From NCBI GenBank assembly GCA_937897625.1, contig CALCNZ010000139.1, forward strand, positions 1 to 7,270: 7,270 bases of DNA, read 5' to 3'. The translations under genes and the position numbers were made by a program. This document shows positions 1-5,492 of the stretch, one piece after another (within the stretch, counting starts at the first letter, position 1; every line of letters begins with the position of its first letter). The notes beneath the pieces were generated by a model that saw only the letters and a list, made by a program, of their open reading frames with translations, did not search any database and was not told the origin of the DNA. Origin of the DNA: an uncultured Flavobacteriales bacterium. Its GTDB lineage: Bacteria; Bacteroidota; Bacteroidia; Flavobacteriales_D; Sanyastnellaceae.

Positions 1-27
1 TTTCCCTACACGACGCTCTTCCGATCT
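1..27 (+). other. Illumina sequencing adapter remnant (artefact)
   Basis: These 27 bases are identical, as I know the sequence, to the last 27 bases of the 33-base Illumina TruSeq Read 1 adapter/primer, ending in GCTCTTCCGATCT directly next to the insert. The orientation is what untrimmed adapter at a read start would give. Read in the frame of the following permease, it encodes FPTRRSSDL, a peptide that recurs in public databases as adapter contamination. It should be trimmed, and no gene start should be placed in it. Real genomic sequence begins at base 28. Confidence 0.97.
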
Positions 28-28
28 G

Positions 29-676
29 AAGGAAGGTTCTTCGCTTTTCGGCGGTGAACGCGATCTTTCAGTCTATGTGCCTTATGAATACGCTCAGCGC
101 TTCGTGAGCGATATGGACGATGTTACACTCTTGATTAAAGCAAAAAAGGATATCGATGTCGATGTGTTGAAAGGCGATGTGATGTCGGTTTTTCGCGGTA
201 TTCGCGGCATCCGTCCGACAGAGGAAAACGATTTCAGCGTGATCGATTCCAGCATGATTAGCGACATGGTGAACAGCATTGTAGGTGTGTTCAATGTAGC
301 GGGAATGTTCATTGGAATCTTCGCGATACTTGTGGGTGCGTTCAGTATTGCGAACATCATGTTCGTCTCTGTGAAAGAACGTACAAACATCATTGGGATT
401 CAAAAAGCACTTGGAGCAAAGCGTTATTTTATTCTATCGCAATTCTTATTCGAATCGATGCTACTCTGTCTTGTTGGCGGAATTATGGGACTGCTCTTGG
501 TATTCGGAGTGCTCTCGCTTTTAAACGGCGCAACCGATTTTCATTTCTTCCTGCCTATGAGTCGCATTATTCTAGGAATATCGGTTTCGTTGGTAGTTGG
601 ATTGGTAGCAGGGTTTATTCCTGCTTTACGGGCGGCAAATCTTAAGCCCGTGGATGCGATCCGTTCGGCGGGCTAG
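29..676 (+). CDS. ABC transporter permease, MacB/FtsX type (C-terminal part, 5' truncated)
   Basis: This is an inner-membrane permease subunit of a MacB/LolC/FtsX-like ABC transporter. Such proteins work with an ATPase and often drive efflux or lipoprotein/peptide transport by periplasmic conformational change. About 216 codons remain. The first part (KEGSSLFGG, then DLSVYVPYEYAQRF) looks like the end of the MacB-type periplasmic domain. A typical FtsX domain follows, with three hydrophobic stretches: IVGVFNVAGMFIGIFAILVG (about 284-343), ESMLLCLVGGIMGLLLVFGV (about 452-511), and ISVSLVVGLVAGFIPALRAA (about 581-640). VKERTNIIGIQKALGAKR after the first helix and AANLKPVDAIRSAG at the end are hallmark family motifs. 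The true start lies outside the window; a GTG at 77 is internal and is not the start. The substrate cannot be told from this fragment. The gene converges on the barrel gene, with overlapping stop codons. Confidence 0.93.
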   Translation, partial: KEGSSLFGGERDLSVYVPYEYAQRFVSDMDDVTLLIKAKKDIDVDVLKGDVMSVFRGIRGIRPTEENDFSVIDSSMISDMVNSIVGVFNVAGMFIGIFAILVGAFSIANIMFVSVKERTNIIGIQKALGAKRYFILSQFLFESMLLCLVGGIMGLLLVFGVLSLLNGATDFHFFLPMSRIILGISVSLVVGLVAGFIPALRAANLKPVDAIRSAG

Positions 677-1398
677 AACCCGAAAGTTAAACCGAATTGA
701 ACGATTTGACGATTGGTTTTTGTAGTGCCAGTCGTGTAAACAAGATTCGAATTGTTTTGAATTGATACTGTTTCAGGAATTACATACTTCGCTTTTCCAC
801 CTTGAATGTTTTCGTATCGAAGATCGAACCACACGCGCTTCGCATTTTTAGTGCGAAAGCGAAAACCAAGGGCATATCCGTAGAGCATAGATGTGCTGCT
901 TTGTTGAACCTTCGCGTTTTGTACCGTAGAAAAACCGCCGCTATTTTGAATGGAAAGATCGGTTTTCGTTAGAAAAGTTTCCACGCCCGCGAGTCCTTCT
1001 GCATATGGCTGAAAGAAGCCATTGAACGGACGAAAACGTAGGAGTCCTTGGTATCTGTAGTTGTTGTGACGAACGCGGTAGGTACCGTTATTGAAGATGG
1101 AATCTCCAGCTACGTTCGTTCCTGCATAAGACTTTATATCTTGATCCAATGCCCCCAACTGATTCCATGAGAATTGAACTCCCCAATCGAAAGGAGATTG
1201 CTTAATGGGATGAGAAAATGTTCCTGAAAGGCCTATGGGGTGGCCGTTGTATCGGTCTGAGTATTCTCCGGTGGGCTGCACAAACTGTGCTCCAAATCCC
1301 ATGGTGGCATGACGCGGATGACGGTTTGAATAGCTTTTTTCTTGCGCGAAATTCGTTAGTGTGATTAGCGCGAATGAAAACAGAAGTAGCTTTTTCAT
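673..1398 (-). CDS. Outer-membrane beta-barrel protein (porin-like, unknown function)
   Basis: The predicted protein has 241 residues. It opens with a clear Sec signal peptide, MKKLLLFSFALITLTNFAQ, with cleavage probably just before or after the Gln. The mature part is rich in alternating polar and aromatic/hydrophobic residues (for example WGVQFSWNQLG, YRYQGLLRFRPF, FQPYAEGLAGVETF, YALGFRFRT, VWFDLRYENI) and ends in IVQFGLTFGF. A C-terminal Phe in a final amphipathic strand is the usual outer-membrane barrel insertion signal. It resembles the small 8- to 10-strand barrels common in Bacteroidota; I cannot assign a ligand or pore. ATG at 1398 was chosen because the signal peptide begins there and AAAAAAATTAAT precedes it; an in-frame TTG at 1422 would add eight residues in front of the signal. 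It is divergent from rmlD, with its own promoter candidate, and convergent with the permease. Confidence 0.85.
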   Translation of the reverse strand: MKKLLLFSFALITLTNFAQEKSYSNRHPRHATMGFGAQFVQPTGEYSDRYNGHPIGLSGTFSHPIKQSPFDWGVQFSWNQLGALDQDIKSYAGTNVAGDSIFNNGTYRVRHNNYRYQGLLRFRPFNGFFQPYAEGLAGVETFLTKTDLSIQNSGGFSTVQNAKVQQSSTSMLYGYALGFRFRTKNAKRVWFDLRYENIQGGKAKYVIPETVSIQNNSNLVYTTGTTKTNRQIVQFGLTFGF

Positions 1399-1436
1399 AT
1401 TAATTTTTTTGAAGCCTTTCAAAAGTTATACCTAAA

Positions 1437-1444
1437 CAAAGTTA
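1437..1444 (-). promoter_or_regulatory. Candidate Bacteroidota -7 box for the barrel gene
   Basis: On the minus strand this reads TAACTTTG, an exact match to the Bacteroidota -7 consensus TAnnTTTG. It would place transcription start near 1430 and give a leader of about 30 nt before the ATG at 1398. I see no good TTG -33 element at the expected distance, so the call rests on one box. Confidence 0.45.
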
Positions 1445-1458
1445 AGTCCTTTTAACTT
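1439..1458. promoter_or_regulatory. Inverted repeat in the divergent barrel/rmlD promoter region
   Basis: AAGTTAA and TTAACTT form perfect 7-bp arms around GTCCTT. Because of the symmetry each strand carries a TTAACTT box: TTAACTTTG leftward and TTAACTTCG (1452-1460) rightward. The rightward copy is one base off TAnnTTTG. If it were used, rmlD would be nearly leaderless (ATG at 1467). It could be a back-to-back promoter pair or an operator shared by both genes; this is inference from symmetry only. Confidence 0.3.
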
Positions 1459-1466
1459 CGCAGGAC

Positions 1467-2303
1467 ATGAGCAACGCATCTATTTGGATATTGGGAAAAT
1501 CGGGACAGCTGGCACAATGCTTCGCCGATTCCTTCAAGAATGAATCATCAACGACTGTTCGCTTTTTAGGAAGAGATGAAATTGATTTCGAAGAAGACCT
1601 CTTTGAACAACTTTCAGAATTGAATGAAATTCCAGATGTGATTGTCAATACCGTTGCATACACAGCTGTAGACAAAGCCGAATCGGAGGAAGAACTCGCG
1701 CATCGCGTGAACGCAGAAGCTGTGAGCGAGTTAGCCGACTTCTGTGCTTTGCACGACATTGTCCTCATTCATTTCTCAACCGACTATGTTTTCAATGGTG
1801 AAAAGAATTCTCCTTATACGGAAGACGACACCTGCGATCCGCTTGGCGTTTACGGCAAAACAAAGCGCGAGGGAGAATTAGCGGTGTTGGAATGCGAAAC
1901 GGGAATTGTCATTCGCTTGAGTTGGTTGTATTCCAACTACGGAAAGAATTTTTATTTAACCATGAAGAATGCCATGGCTTCAGATTCATCCCGTGAATTG
2001 CGAGTTGTGAGCGATCAGCTCGGTTGTCCAACTAACGCATTAGACGTTTCGAATTCCGTTTCCAATTATATTTTGAAATGCTTAAACGAAGAAACCGAAT
2101 GGACGTTCGGTCTATTTCATTTCACCGGCAGCGAAGTTATTTCGTGGTACGATTTCGCAGTGCGGATTAAGAATGAGAATGGTTTTTCGAATTCAATCTT
2201 ACCTATTTCAACTTCGGAATATCCTACTCCGGCGAAGCGTCCGCGCTATTCCAAGCTCAATTCGAATAATCCGTTGTTTGCCTCGCTAGATCTTAGATCT
2301 TAA
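1467..2303 (+). CDS. rfbD: dTDP-4-dehydrorhamnose reductase (RmlD/RfbD)
   Basis: This cytoplasmic short-chain dehydrogenase-type enzyme carries out the last step of dTDP-L-rhamnose synthesis: NAD(P)H-dependent reduction of dTDP-4-dehydro-L-rhamnose. The product feeds O-antigen, capsule or other glycan assembly. The 278 residues are near the usual family length. Seen in order: the nucleotide-binding loop ILGKSGQLAQ (residues 8-17, GxxGQL form), VNTVAYTAVDKAE (60-72), the catalytic strand STDYVFNG (104-111), and the YxxxK pair Tyr129/Lys133 in VYGKTK. VVSDQLGCPTN (180-190) and the C-terminal PAKRPRYSKLN are also typical. The other dTDP-rhamnose genes (rmlA, rmlB, rmlC) are not in the window, so this copy stands alone here. 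Some relatives act on other dTDP-keto-sugars, so the exact sugar is inferred. The last 18 bp overlap the convergent PHP-like gene. Confidence 0.93.
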   Translation: MSNASIWILGKSGQLAQCFADSFKNESSTTVRFLGRDEIDFEEDLFEQLSELNEIPDVIVNTVAYTAVDKAESEEELAHRVNAEAVSELADFCALHDIVLIHFSTDYVFNGEKNSPYTEDDTCDPLGVYGKTKREGELAVLECETGIVIRLSWLYSNYGKNFYLTMKNAMASDSSRELRVVSDQLGCPTNALDVSNSVSNYILKCLNEETEWTFGLFHFTGSEVISWYDFAVRIKNENGFSNSILPISTSEYPTPAKRPRYSKLNSNNPLFASLDLRS

Positions 2304-3563
2304 CAACCTATTCCAACTGATTCCGGGCTGCATTACTTTTCTTCTTCCAATGATAATGTTTGGTTTTCTCCAAATGAGAATTACAAATCCAATCACAAGA
2401 ATTCCAATAAGTCGATAGAACTGTGATGCCCAGATGTCTATTCCTGCTTGATAGGCCAATGGTTTATTTCCATCTTCCGATTGTAAAATTGGATTTGTAA
2501 ATATTTTCGATCCGTCTCTTAACCTTATTTCAAATCGAACAAAATGAGAAACTCCAGTTAAAGGAAAATTAAAGGAAGAAGTTCTGTTGCTGATTGTTTC
2601 TTTTAATACAATTGTTCCGTTTTGACTTATCGCTTGAATATCTCTTATGCTGTCTGTGAAACCCAAGAATATTGTGTCGTTCAGAAGATTACACTTATTC
2701 ATCTTGGGAAGGTTTTTAAAGCGTTTTGCTTTTTTTTCATGTGTGTCGTAGTCTGGCGTTTGAACTACAATTCCGTACGCATTTCCTTTTTTAAGAGCGT
2801 TTATAAGACTGTCTTCTTTCGTGCTGTTTGAATGAATAACTGTAGCTACTCTTCCATAGTCGTCGGGTTTATCTAAATTGTGCGCGTCGTCATTTGCAAT
2901 AAGGAAGACGGGATTTCCGGCAGATAGAGCGGCGTCCCAGAGTTCCAAACTGAATTGGTAATTACTTAATGCTTCTACTAGGTCGTATCCTCTAAGAACG
3001 CGCATATCTTCAACTGAATACGCGTTGCGTAAAGCGGGATGCGCCAATGCAACGCATTTATTTTTTTTCTTCAATTCATTCAACACAAATTGCTTGCTAT
3101 TTTGCGATTGGAAAATGGGAAAATCTAACCAGGTCACTTCAGAAGAACCAAGACAAACCTGATGGTTTTTGAATATTCCAAATCCGTGCTCATAAACAGA
3201 TACTCGTGGAAGTGATTCCTCCTGGTAGGTGTTAATTTTCATGTAATCAGAAATGGTGATCACGTCGTAACCAAGATTCTTGTAGGTTGAAAAAACACGC
3301 TCTGAAGAATTATTTCTCCCATTTGTGACGCCTCCATACGATTTCGATTGTATTTGAAAATTTGAAAGACGAAGATTATTCGTATCAATTTGTGAATATG
3401 GATTATACCATTTTTTTCCATGAAAGGGTTCCGGTTCAGCGAATTCATATACAGGCGGAACAAACCACCACAAGATTAGGGCGACGGTCATAATCGTTCC
3501 CATAATCCATAAGAATGATTTCCAGATGAAGCTGAAAATATTTTGATTAAAACTGAATTTCAC
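2286..3563 (-). CDS. Membrane-anchored PHP / CehA-McbA-like protein with eroded metal site
   Basis: The predicted protein has 425 residues. An N-terminal helix (about 12-36, containing FLWIMGTIMTVALILWWFV) and a C-terminal helix (about 383-398, YRLIGILVIGFVILIW) flank a large soluble domain. The Arg/Lys-rich tail after the second helix suggests both ends are cytoplasmic and the domain is periplasmic. The domain follows the PHP metallohydrolase pattern: VITISDYMKIN (101-111, like VIAITDHN), SSEVTW (140-145), VALAHPALRN (171-180), ANDDAH (223-228, like GSDAH), and FVRFEIRLRDGSKIFTNPI (341-359), which resembles the end of CehA/McbA-type members. The usual first HxH is QIQ (70-72) and the second-motif His is Tyr107, so several metal ligands are missing. 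The start is GTG at 3563, directly preceded by an in-frame TAA; the next Met lies inside the first helix. Substrate and activity are unknown; it may be a binding or structural protein rather than a hydrolase. Confidence 0.75.
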   Translation of the reverse strand: MKFSFNQNIFSFIWKSFLWIMGTIMTVALILWWFVPPVYEFAEPEPFHGKKWYNPYSQIDTNNLRLSNFQIQSKSYGGVTNGRNNSSERVFSTYKNLGYDVITISDYMKINTYQEESLPRVSVYEHGFGIFKNHQVCLGSSEVTWLDFPIFQSQNSKQFVLNELKKKNKCVALAHPALRNAYSVEDMRVLRGYDLVEALSNYQFSLELWDAALSAGNPVFLIANDDAHNLDKPDDYGRVATVIHSNSTKEDSLINALKKGNAYGIVVQTPDYDTHEKKAKRFKNLPKMNKCNLLNDTIFLGFTDSIRDIQAISQNGTIVLKETISNRTSSFNFPLTGVSHFVRFEIRLRDGSKIFTNPILQSEDGNKPLAYQAGIDIWASQFYRLIGILVIGFVILIWRKPNIIIGRRKVMQPGISWNRLLRSKI

Positions 3564-3679
3564 TTAACGAATTTAATTTTCGTCTTCAGCGTGAATGTCA
3601 ATCCAAGTTGAAAAGATGACTAACGAATTGTTTTCGAAAAGTGAAGAAAATCATTTAATGTTATTAGGAAGAGAAGAAA

Positions 3680-3790
3680 AGGTAAGAGAAGTTAAGAATG
3701 GGGAAGAATTTTTTAAGTTAAGAGAGGAATCCTCTCTTACTTTAGAATATTGTCTTCCCCTTTCTTCCCCTTTCTTATCCTCTCTTACCT
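3680..3790. repeat. Long imperfect inverted repeat (29-bp arms) after ogt
   Basis: The arms 3680-3708 and 3762-3790 pair at 26 of 29 positions (mismatches at 3690/3780, 3692/3778, 3699/3771). The left arm is almost all purine (AGGTAAGAGA, then GGGGAAGAA) and the right arm almost all pyrimidine. The right arm carries a 10-bp tandem duplication, CTTCCCCTTT at 3754-3763 and 3764-3773. A second hairpin sits in the loop. The right arm overlaps the ogt stop codon (3789-3791). It lies where a transcription end for the yicC-ogt operon would be, but there is no clean T-tract, so a terminator role is only possible. The rest of the gap (3564-3679) shows no gene; weak promoter-like sequence could serve the leftward PHP-like gene. 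Confidence 0.8.
3719..3739. repeat. Inner hairpin nested in the 3680-3790 inverted repeat
   Basis: TAAGAGAGG (3719-3727) and CCTCTCTTA (3731-3739) are perfect 9-bp arms around AAT. The arm sequence echoes the TAAGAGA in the outer arms, so the element appears built from repeated copies of one short purine motif. It lacks an adjacent run of T on either strand, which argues against a standard intrinsic terminator. Confidence 0.75.
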
Positions 3791-4331
3791 AAATACCATT
3801 CTCTATGCGAAGAAGATTCCTCTTCCGCTCCAGCCCTCCCGCAAATCCGGTGAGACTACCATTCTTCCCAATCACCCGATGACAGGGAATGACAATGGCA
3901 ATTGGATTTTTACCTATGGCTTGTGCGGCCGCGCGAATGGCTTTTTTATTTCTATGTTGAAGGGAAACCCACTCGTAGCTTTTTGTTTCTCCGAATTCAA
4001 TTTGAAGAAGAATGTTCCAGATGTTTTGTTGAAAGGCAGTGCCTGATGGAAGCAGCGGTAGATCGAAGGTTTGTCGGGTTTTCGCGAAGTATTCGTGCAA
4101 TTGTTTTTTCGCTGCTTCTAAAATTTCACACGAACATTGTTCCTTCAATTCTTCCTCTGCAAAATCTATTCGTGTGATGTTTTTTCCGTCGGAAAATAAA
4201 TGCAAATAACCGATTTTGAAATGATCGCTGATTTGAAATCGGTTATTTTCACATCGTGGCGAATAATCCTGAAATCGGGTCGAATAATCCTGAAATCGGG
4301 TCGAATAATTATTCGACCCTATCTGTGTCAT
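3789..4331 (-). CDS. ogt: Methylated-DNA--protein-cysteine S-methyltransferase (Ogt/MGMT)
   Basis: This suicide DNA-repair protein moves the alkyl group from O6-alkylguanine (and O4-alkylthymine) onto its own cysteine. From the ATG at 4331 it has 180 residues. The family domain begins around FKIGYLHLFSDGKNITRIDF. Further on are GTAFQQNIWNILLQI, RAAAQAIGKNPIAIVIPCHRVIG with acceptor Cys150 in the invariant PCHRV, and the GSLTGFAGGLERKRNLL tail. There is no Ada-type zinc domain. The first 30 or so residues are not typical of the family: they are encoded by a 21-bp tandem repeat and contain YSTRFQD twice, then YSPRC. An in-frame TTG at 4349 would add six residues, but ATG is preferred. It is the last gene of the operon and overlaps nadD by 23 bp. 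Whether the extension is translated or start use lies elsewhere cannot be settled here. Confidence 0.92.
   Translation of the reverse strand: MTQIGSNNYSTRFQDYSTRFQDYSPRCENNRFQISDHFKIGYLHLFSDGKNITRIDFAEEELKEQCSCEILEAAKKQLHEYFAKTRQTFDLPLLPSGTAFQQNIWNILLQIEFGETKSYEWVSLQHRNKKAIRAAAQAIGKNPIAIVIPCHRVIGKNGSLTGFAGGLERKRNLLRIENGI
4204..4248. repeat. Perfect 13-bp inverted repeat in the 5' part of ogt
   Basis: AAATAACCGATTT (4204-4216) and AAATCGGTTATTT (4236-4248) are exact reverse complements separated by 19 bases. The left arm encodes part of the conserved FKIGYL start of the Ogt domain; the right arm encodes ENNRF of the atypical extension. In the ogt mRNA this could fold into a hairpin near the start of the coding region. 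It shares GAAATCGG with the neighbouring tandem repeat. Confidence 0.8.
4260..4309. repeat. 21-bp tandem repeat, about 2.4 copies, inside ogt
   Basis: Two identical 21-bp units occupy 4260-4280 and 4281-4301, each made of CGAATAATCC followed by TGAAATCGGGT. A third partial copy (CGAATAAT) runs to 4309. The unit length is a multiple of three, so on the minus strand it encodes a 7-residue repeat, YSTRFQD, in the N-terminal extension of Ogt. GAAATCGG also occurs at 4235-4242. Confidence 0.93.
4298..4319. repeat. Perfect 22-bp palindrome at the nadD/ogt overlap
   Basis: The halves GGGTCGAATAA (4298-4308) and TTATTCGACCC (4309-4319) are exact reverse complements with no spacer. The palindrome contains the nadD stop codon (4309-4311) and encodes the last NadD residues (about R198-V199-E200) as well as part of SNNYSTR in Ogt. 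It runs directly into the tandem repeat. Its size and symmetry fit a mobile palindromic repeat or a protein-binding site. Confidence 0.9.
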
Positions 4332-4911
4332 GATACAATTTTTTATCAATGATAAATTGATTTACAGATTCCGAAAGGTCATCCGATTTACCGGAAATGA
4401 AAATGCTTTTTCGAATCATTGTTGAAGAAATTTCAAGCGGTTCAAAAGGAATAAATTCAAATTGACTTGGAAATTTTTTCATCCATTCATTCGAAGAAAT
4501 TTCTTGATGGGTTTCCCGAGAGCAAATCAAGAAGGTGACACTTTGAATGAGCTCTTCGTATTTGTACCACGCTGAAAGCTGATTCACCACATCTGTGCCG
4601 CAGAGGATGTGAAAGTTGAAGGAAGGATATTCTTCTTTCAATTTATGAATGGTGTGAATGGTATACGAGGGTTTGGGCATGTCGAACTCAATGGTGCAGA
4701 GCTTCATGTGTTCTTCGTTCATGAGTGCGAGCGACACCATGTTCGCGCGATCGTTCGCAGGAGCGAGGGTGGTAAAGTCTTTTAAGGGATTGTGCGGACT
4801 GACCACGAACCACACTTCGTCGATTTTATTCGATTGCAGCGCTGCATGCGCCATGGCAAGATGACCGTTGTGAATGGGATTGAAGGAACCGAAGAGGAGT
4901 GCTATTTTCAT
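4309..4911 (-). CDS. nadD: Nicotinate-nucleotide adenylyltransferase (NadD)
   Basis: NadD joins nicotinate mononucleotide and ATP to make deamido-NAD, an essential cytoplasmic step of NAD synthesis. The 200-residue length is normal. The nucleotidyltransferase signature is complete: LFGSFNPIHNGH (residues 6-17) carries the HxGH motif as H14-N-G-H17. SPHNPLKD (38-45), ILCGTDVVNQLSAWYKYEEL (102-121) and ISSTMIR (161-167, the SxTxxR ATP-binding motif) follow in the expected order. It starts at ATG 4911 inside the end of gmk, giving a 4-bp ATGA overlap that suggests translational coupling. Its 3' end runs into a perfect palindrome that supplies the stop codon and the last few residues, so the original C-terminus may have been slightly different. 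Confidence 0.96.
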   Translation of the reverse strand: MKIALLFGSFNPIHNGHLAMAHAALQSNKIDEVWFVVSPHNPLKDFTTLAPANDRANMVSLALMNEEHMKLCTIEFDMPKPSYTIHTIHKLKEEYPSFNFHILCGTDVVNQLSAWYKYEELIQSVTFLICSRETHQEISSNEWMKKFPSQFEFIPFEPLEISSTMIRKSIFISGKSDDLSESVNQFIIDKKLYHDTDRVE

Positions 4912-5492
4912 TCTGCTAGAAAGTCGTTCACCAATTTAAGTGCGTCCGCTTTCGCAATATCCAAATCATCGTTCACCAAACGCACATCGAATTTATTGGC
5001 ATAGGTTAATTCCAATCCGGCTTTGGCAACACGTTGTTGAATCTTTTCTTCTGTTTCGGTGGATCTATTTTTCAAACGATCCATCAAAGCCTCAACACTT
5101 GGCGGCTGAACAAAGACAGCCAATGCGCGGTGATGGAATATTTCTTTGAGGTGAAGTCCGCCTACCACATCAACATCGAAGATGACATGCTTTCCGCTTT
5201 TCCAAATGCGTTCCACTTCGCTTTTCAATGTTCCGTATTTTGTTCCGGCATAGACTTCTTCCCACTCTACAAATTCGTTGTCGTCTATTTTTTGTTGAAA
5301 CTCTTCGTTCGATAAAAAGTGATAATCTTTTCCGTCTACTTCTTCTCCACGTCTTTCGCGAGAAGTAGCACTAACGCTGAACGCCAACATGAGCGCGGGT
5401 TCTGAGAGTAGGTAGCGGACAAGCGTTGTTTTTCCCGCGCCACTGGGAGCAGAGAAGATGATTGCTTTTCCGTTGACTTGACTAGAGAACAT
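4908..5492 (-). CDS. gmk: Guanylate kinase
   Basis: This enzyme phosphorylates GMP to GDP using ATP and is essential for guanine nucleotide supply. The 194 residues match the usual length of about 185-210. Seen: the P-loop SAPSGAGKTT (14-23, with Lys21), the GMP-binding segment SATSRERRGEEVDGKDYHF (41-59), EWEEVYAGTKYGT (76-88) with the GMP-contacting Tyr, the Walker B-like strand VIFDVDVVGG (103-112; more often written DIDVQG in the family), and the lid KNRSTETEEKIQQR (141-154). The ATG at 5492 lies within the last codons of yicC (11-bp overlap), and the stop overlaps the nadD start. This places gmk as the second gene of a coupled operon. Confidence 0.97.
   Translation of the reverse strand: MFSSQVNGKAIIFSAPSGAGKTTLVRYLLSEPALMLAFSVSATSRERRGEEVDGKDYHFLSNEEFQQKIDDNEFVEWEEVYAGTKYGTLKSEVERIWKSGKHVIFDVDVVGGLHLKEIFHHRALAVFVQPPSVEALMDRLKNRSTETEEKIQQRVAKAGLELTYANKFDVRLVNDDLDIAKADALKLVNDFLAE

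Noticed and set aside
68..403. Minus-strand reading frame of 111 codons, rich in His and Asp
   Set aside because: It is a shadow of the permease gene on the other strand, which has convincing family motifs.
3719..3739. Intrinsic terminator at the inner hairpin
   Set aside because: The stem is good, but neither strand has a T-run directly after it, so I list it only as a repeat.
3595..3792. Plus-strand reading frame of 65 codons in the gap after the PHP-like gene
   Set aside because: Its second half is made of the long hairpin arms, which gives low-complexity Glu/Lys then Ser/Leu residues. There is no recognisable domain and it runs into the end of ogt.
3750..4177. Plus-strand frames at 3750-4046 and 3902-4177
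   Set aside because: They lie antisense to the Ogt coding region, including the PCHRV active site, and have no recognisable features.
4260..4309. CRISPR-like array
   Set aside because: The copies are directly adjacent with no unique spacers, and they lie inside a coding region; this is a plain tandem repeat.
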